NCBI GenBank assembly: GCA_031287655.1
Contig: JAITSR010000229.1
Location: 1 to 14,413 of the forward strand
Source of the DNA: Clostridiales bacterium
GTDB taxonomy: Bacteria; Bacillota; Clostridia; WRLR01
Length of the DNA stretch: 14,413 nt
Direction: 5' to 3'
The position numbers were made by a program, and so were the translations under genes. Under the pieces are notes generated by a model. That model worked only from the letters and a program-made list of their open reading frames with translations. It searched no databases and was not told the origin of the DNA. This document shows positions 13,302 to 14,413 of this stretch, piece after piece (position 1 is the first letter of the stretch; each line of letters opens with the position of its first letter).

Positions 13302-14056
13302 AAACCGTATTCAAAAAGCCGCACGCGCTGACGGACACGCCGTTCCACTTCTGTCCCGGCTGCACGCACGGCATTATCCACAGGCTCGTCGCCGAAGTGC
13401 TCGACGAGCTCGGCATTGAGGGCGACACGATCGGCGTCGCTCCGGTCGGCTGCGCGTACAACAACTATGAATACTTCAACTGCGACGTGCAGCAGGCGGC
13501 GCACGGGCGCGCCCCGGCGGTCGCGACCGGGATCAAGCGGGTCCACCCGGACAAATTCGTGTTCACCTATCAGGGCGACGGCGACCTCGCGGCGATCGGG
13601 ACGGCGGAGATCGTCCACGCGGCGGCGCGCGGCGAGCGTATAACCACAATCTTTGTGAACAACGCGATCTATGGCATGACCTCCGGCCAGATGGCCCCGA
13701 CGACGCTCGTCGGCCAAGTCACGACGACCTCGCCCTCCGGCCGCGACGCCGAAACGCAGGGCTACCCGATCAACGTCTGCGAGCTGCTGGCGACACTCGA
13801 CGGACCCGCGTACATCGAGCGCGTCTCCTCGGATAACGTCAAAAATATCAACGCGGCAAAGCGCGCAATCAAAAAGGCGTTCCTCGTACAAAAGGCGGGG
13901 CTCGGCTTCTCGATCGTCGAAGTGCTTTCGACCTGCCCGACGAACTGGGGCCTCTCGCCGCTGGAGTCGATGAAATGGCTCGAGGACAACATGATGCCGC
14001 GCTATCCGCTCGGCGTGTTCAAAGGCAAAGACCTGAATCCGGAGGTGGGCCGATGA
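13298..14056 (+). CDS. 2-oxoacid:ferredoxin oxidoreductase beta subunit (TPP-binding)
   Basis: A 252-residue subunit that binds thiamine pyrophosphate and the proximal [4Fe-4S] cluster. The TPP/Mg2+ motif runs from GDGD (93-96) to NN (121-122), followed by YGMTSGQ. Cluster ligands are expected at C19 and C22 (CPGC), C52 (VGCAY) and C213 (STCPTNWG), the same layout as in characterised 2-oxoacid oxidoreductases. The start ATG 13298 is set by GGGAGGG eight bases upstream and by the ATGA overlap with the alpha gene. A long in-frame extension upstream is only the alternative reading of the alpha gene. Its own stop overlaps the gamma start in the same way. Confidence 0.93.
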   Translation: MKTVFKKPHALTDTPFHFCPGCTHGIIHRLVAEVLDELGIEGDTIGVAPVGCAYNNYEYFNCDVQQAAHGRAPAVATGIKRVHPDKFVFTYQGDGDLAAIGTAEIVHAAARGERITTIFVNNAIYGMTSGQMAPTTLVGQVTTTSPSGRDAETQGYPINVCELLATLDGPAYIERVSSDNVKNINAAKRAIKKAFLVQKAGLGFSIVEVLSTCPTNWGLSPLESMKWLEDNMMPRYPLGVFKGKDLNPEVGR

Positions 14057-14413
14057 GGTATCAGGGGATCATTATCGCAGGCTTTGGCGGTCAAGGGATT
14101 TTGTCGATCGGGCGCATCCTCGCGCAGGCCGGAATGGACGAGGGCATGAACGTCTCGTGGCTGCCCTCCTATGGACCTGAGATGCGCGGCGGCACGGCGT
14201 ATTGCCATGTGATCCTGTCCGACGCGCCGATCGGCTCGCCGCTCCTGAACAGCGCGACGACGCTGATCGCGATGAACAAGCCCTCGCTCGAAAAATACGC
14301 CCAACTCGTCACGGACGGCGGCCTGATCATCGTCGACGGCTCCCTGATCGACACCGCGCCGGAGGACGTCGGCGCTGTCGGCGCGGGCAGCGGCCCGGTC
14401 GGCGCGAGCGCCG
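14053..14413 (+). CDS. 2-oxoacid:ferredoxin oxidoreductase gamma subunit, cut by the right window edge
   Basis: The first 120 residues of the catalytic-domain gamma subunit are present and the frame is open at the window end; full-length relatives are about 180-200 residues. It begins MRYQGIIIAGFGGQGIL, the glycine-rich signature of the family, followed by SYGPEMRGGTAYC and a Rossmann-like core. ATG 14053 follows GGAGGTG by five bases and overlaps the beta stop (ATGA), so the complex is expected to be made by coupled translation. Towards the edge the coding sequence becomes Gly/Ala-rich (about residues 107-120), which may be a lineage-specific insertion. Confidence 0.88.
   Translation, partial: MRYQGIIIAGFGGQGILSIGRILAQAGMDEGMNVSWLPSYGPEMRGGTAYCHVILSDAPIGSPLLNSATTLIAMNKPSLEKYAQLVTDGGLIIVDGSLIDTAPEDVGAVGAGSGPVGASA

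Noticed and set aside
12959..13891. 310-codon - strand open frame opposite the alpha and beta oxidoreductase genes
   Set aside because: It is a shadow of two well-supported + strand genes and has no sensible start signal.

Overview
The window looks like chromosomal DNA of a GC-rich, strictly anaerobic bacterium, most likely a member of the Clostridia/Firmicutes. This rests on a ferredoxin-dependent 2-oxoacid oxidoreductase, strong AGGAGG-type ribosome binding sites, frequent GTG starts, recognisable sigma-A promoters and a Dpp/Opp peptide importer with a lipoprotein binding protein. The taxonomic call is inference; there is no rRNA or marker gene here.

Layout. At the left edge is the 3' end of an unidentified, visibly AT-richer gene on the + strand (2-235). 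It converges on a long block of - strand genes, which read in transcription order: murA (11816 to 10452), then a regulatory interval (10317-10451), then dppB, dppC, a peptide-binding lipoprotein, dppD, dppF, two paralogous serine hydrolases of the class C beta-lactamase/PBP fold, and a dipeptide epimerase of the enolase superfamily (ending at 265). Most junctions in the block are overlapping or short (the longest is 90 bp), so dppB through the epimerase is probably one operon. On the right, divergent from murA, a + strand operon (11996 to the window end) encodes a four-subunit VorB/Kor-type 2-oxoacid:ferredoxin oxidoreductase: delta ferredoxin, alpha, TPP-binding beta, and a gamma subunit cut by the window edge.

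How the genes fit together. The importer, two cytosolic (no signal peptide) penicillin-recognising-type hydrolases and a dipeptide epimerase make a coherent pathway for taking up peptides that contain D-amino acids, cutting them and converting D to L residues. It resembles the Bacillus subtilis dpp-ykf locus, but with beta-lactamase-fold hydrolases where that locus has a D-aminopeptidase and murein endopeptidases. The upstream murA commits UDP-GlcNAc to peptidoglycan synthesis, which supports a cell-wall link. The epimerase, however, has Gly at the position of the Glu-binding Arg24 of the B. subtilis enzyme, so the dipeptide may not be Ala-Glu.

Main points of interest: (i) MurA has Asp in place of the catalytic/fosfomycin-binding Cys; (ii) a compact control region ahead of dppB, with a 16-bp tandem repeat, a near-consensus promoter, an intrinsic-terminator-like hairpin starting about 6 nt after the predicted transcription start, and a 19-codon micro-ORF whose stop overlaps a candidate dppB start; (iii) a coiled-coil N-terminal extension on DppF built by a 54-bp tandem duplication; (iv) the tandem cytosolic hydrolase pair. 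No tRNA, rRNA, CRISPR array or insertion sequence was seen, and no gene-free stretch exceeds 300 bases.
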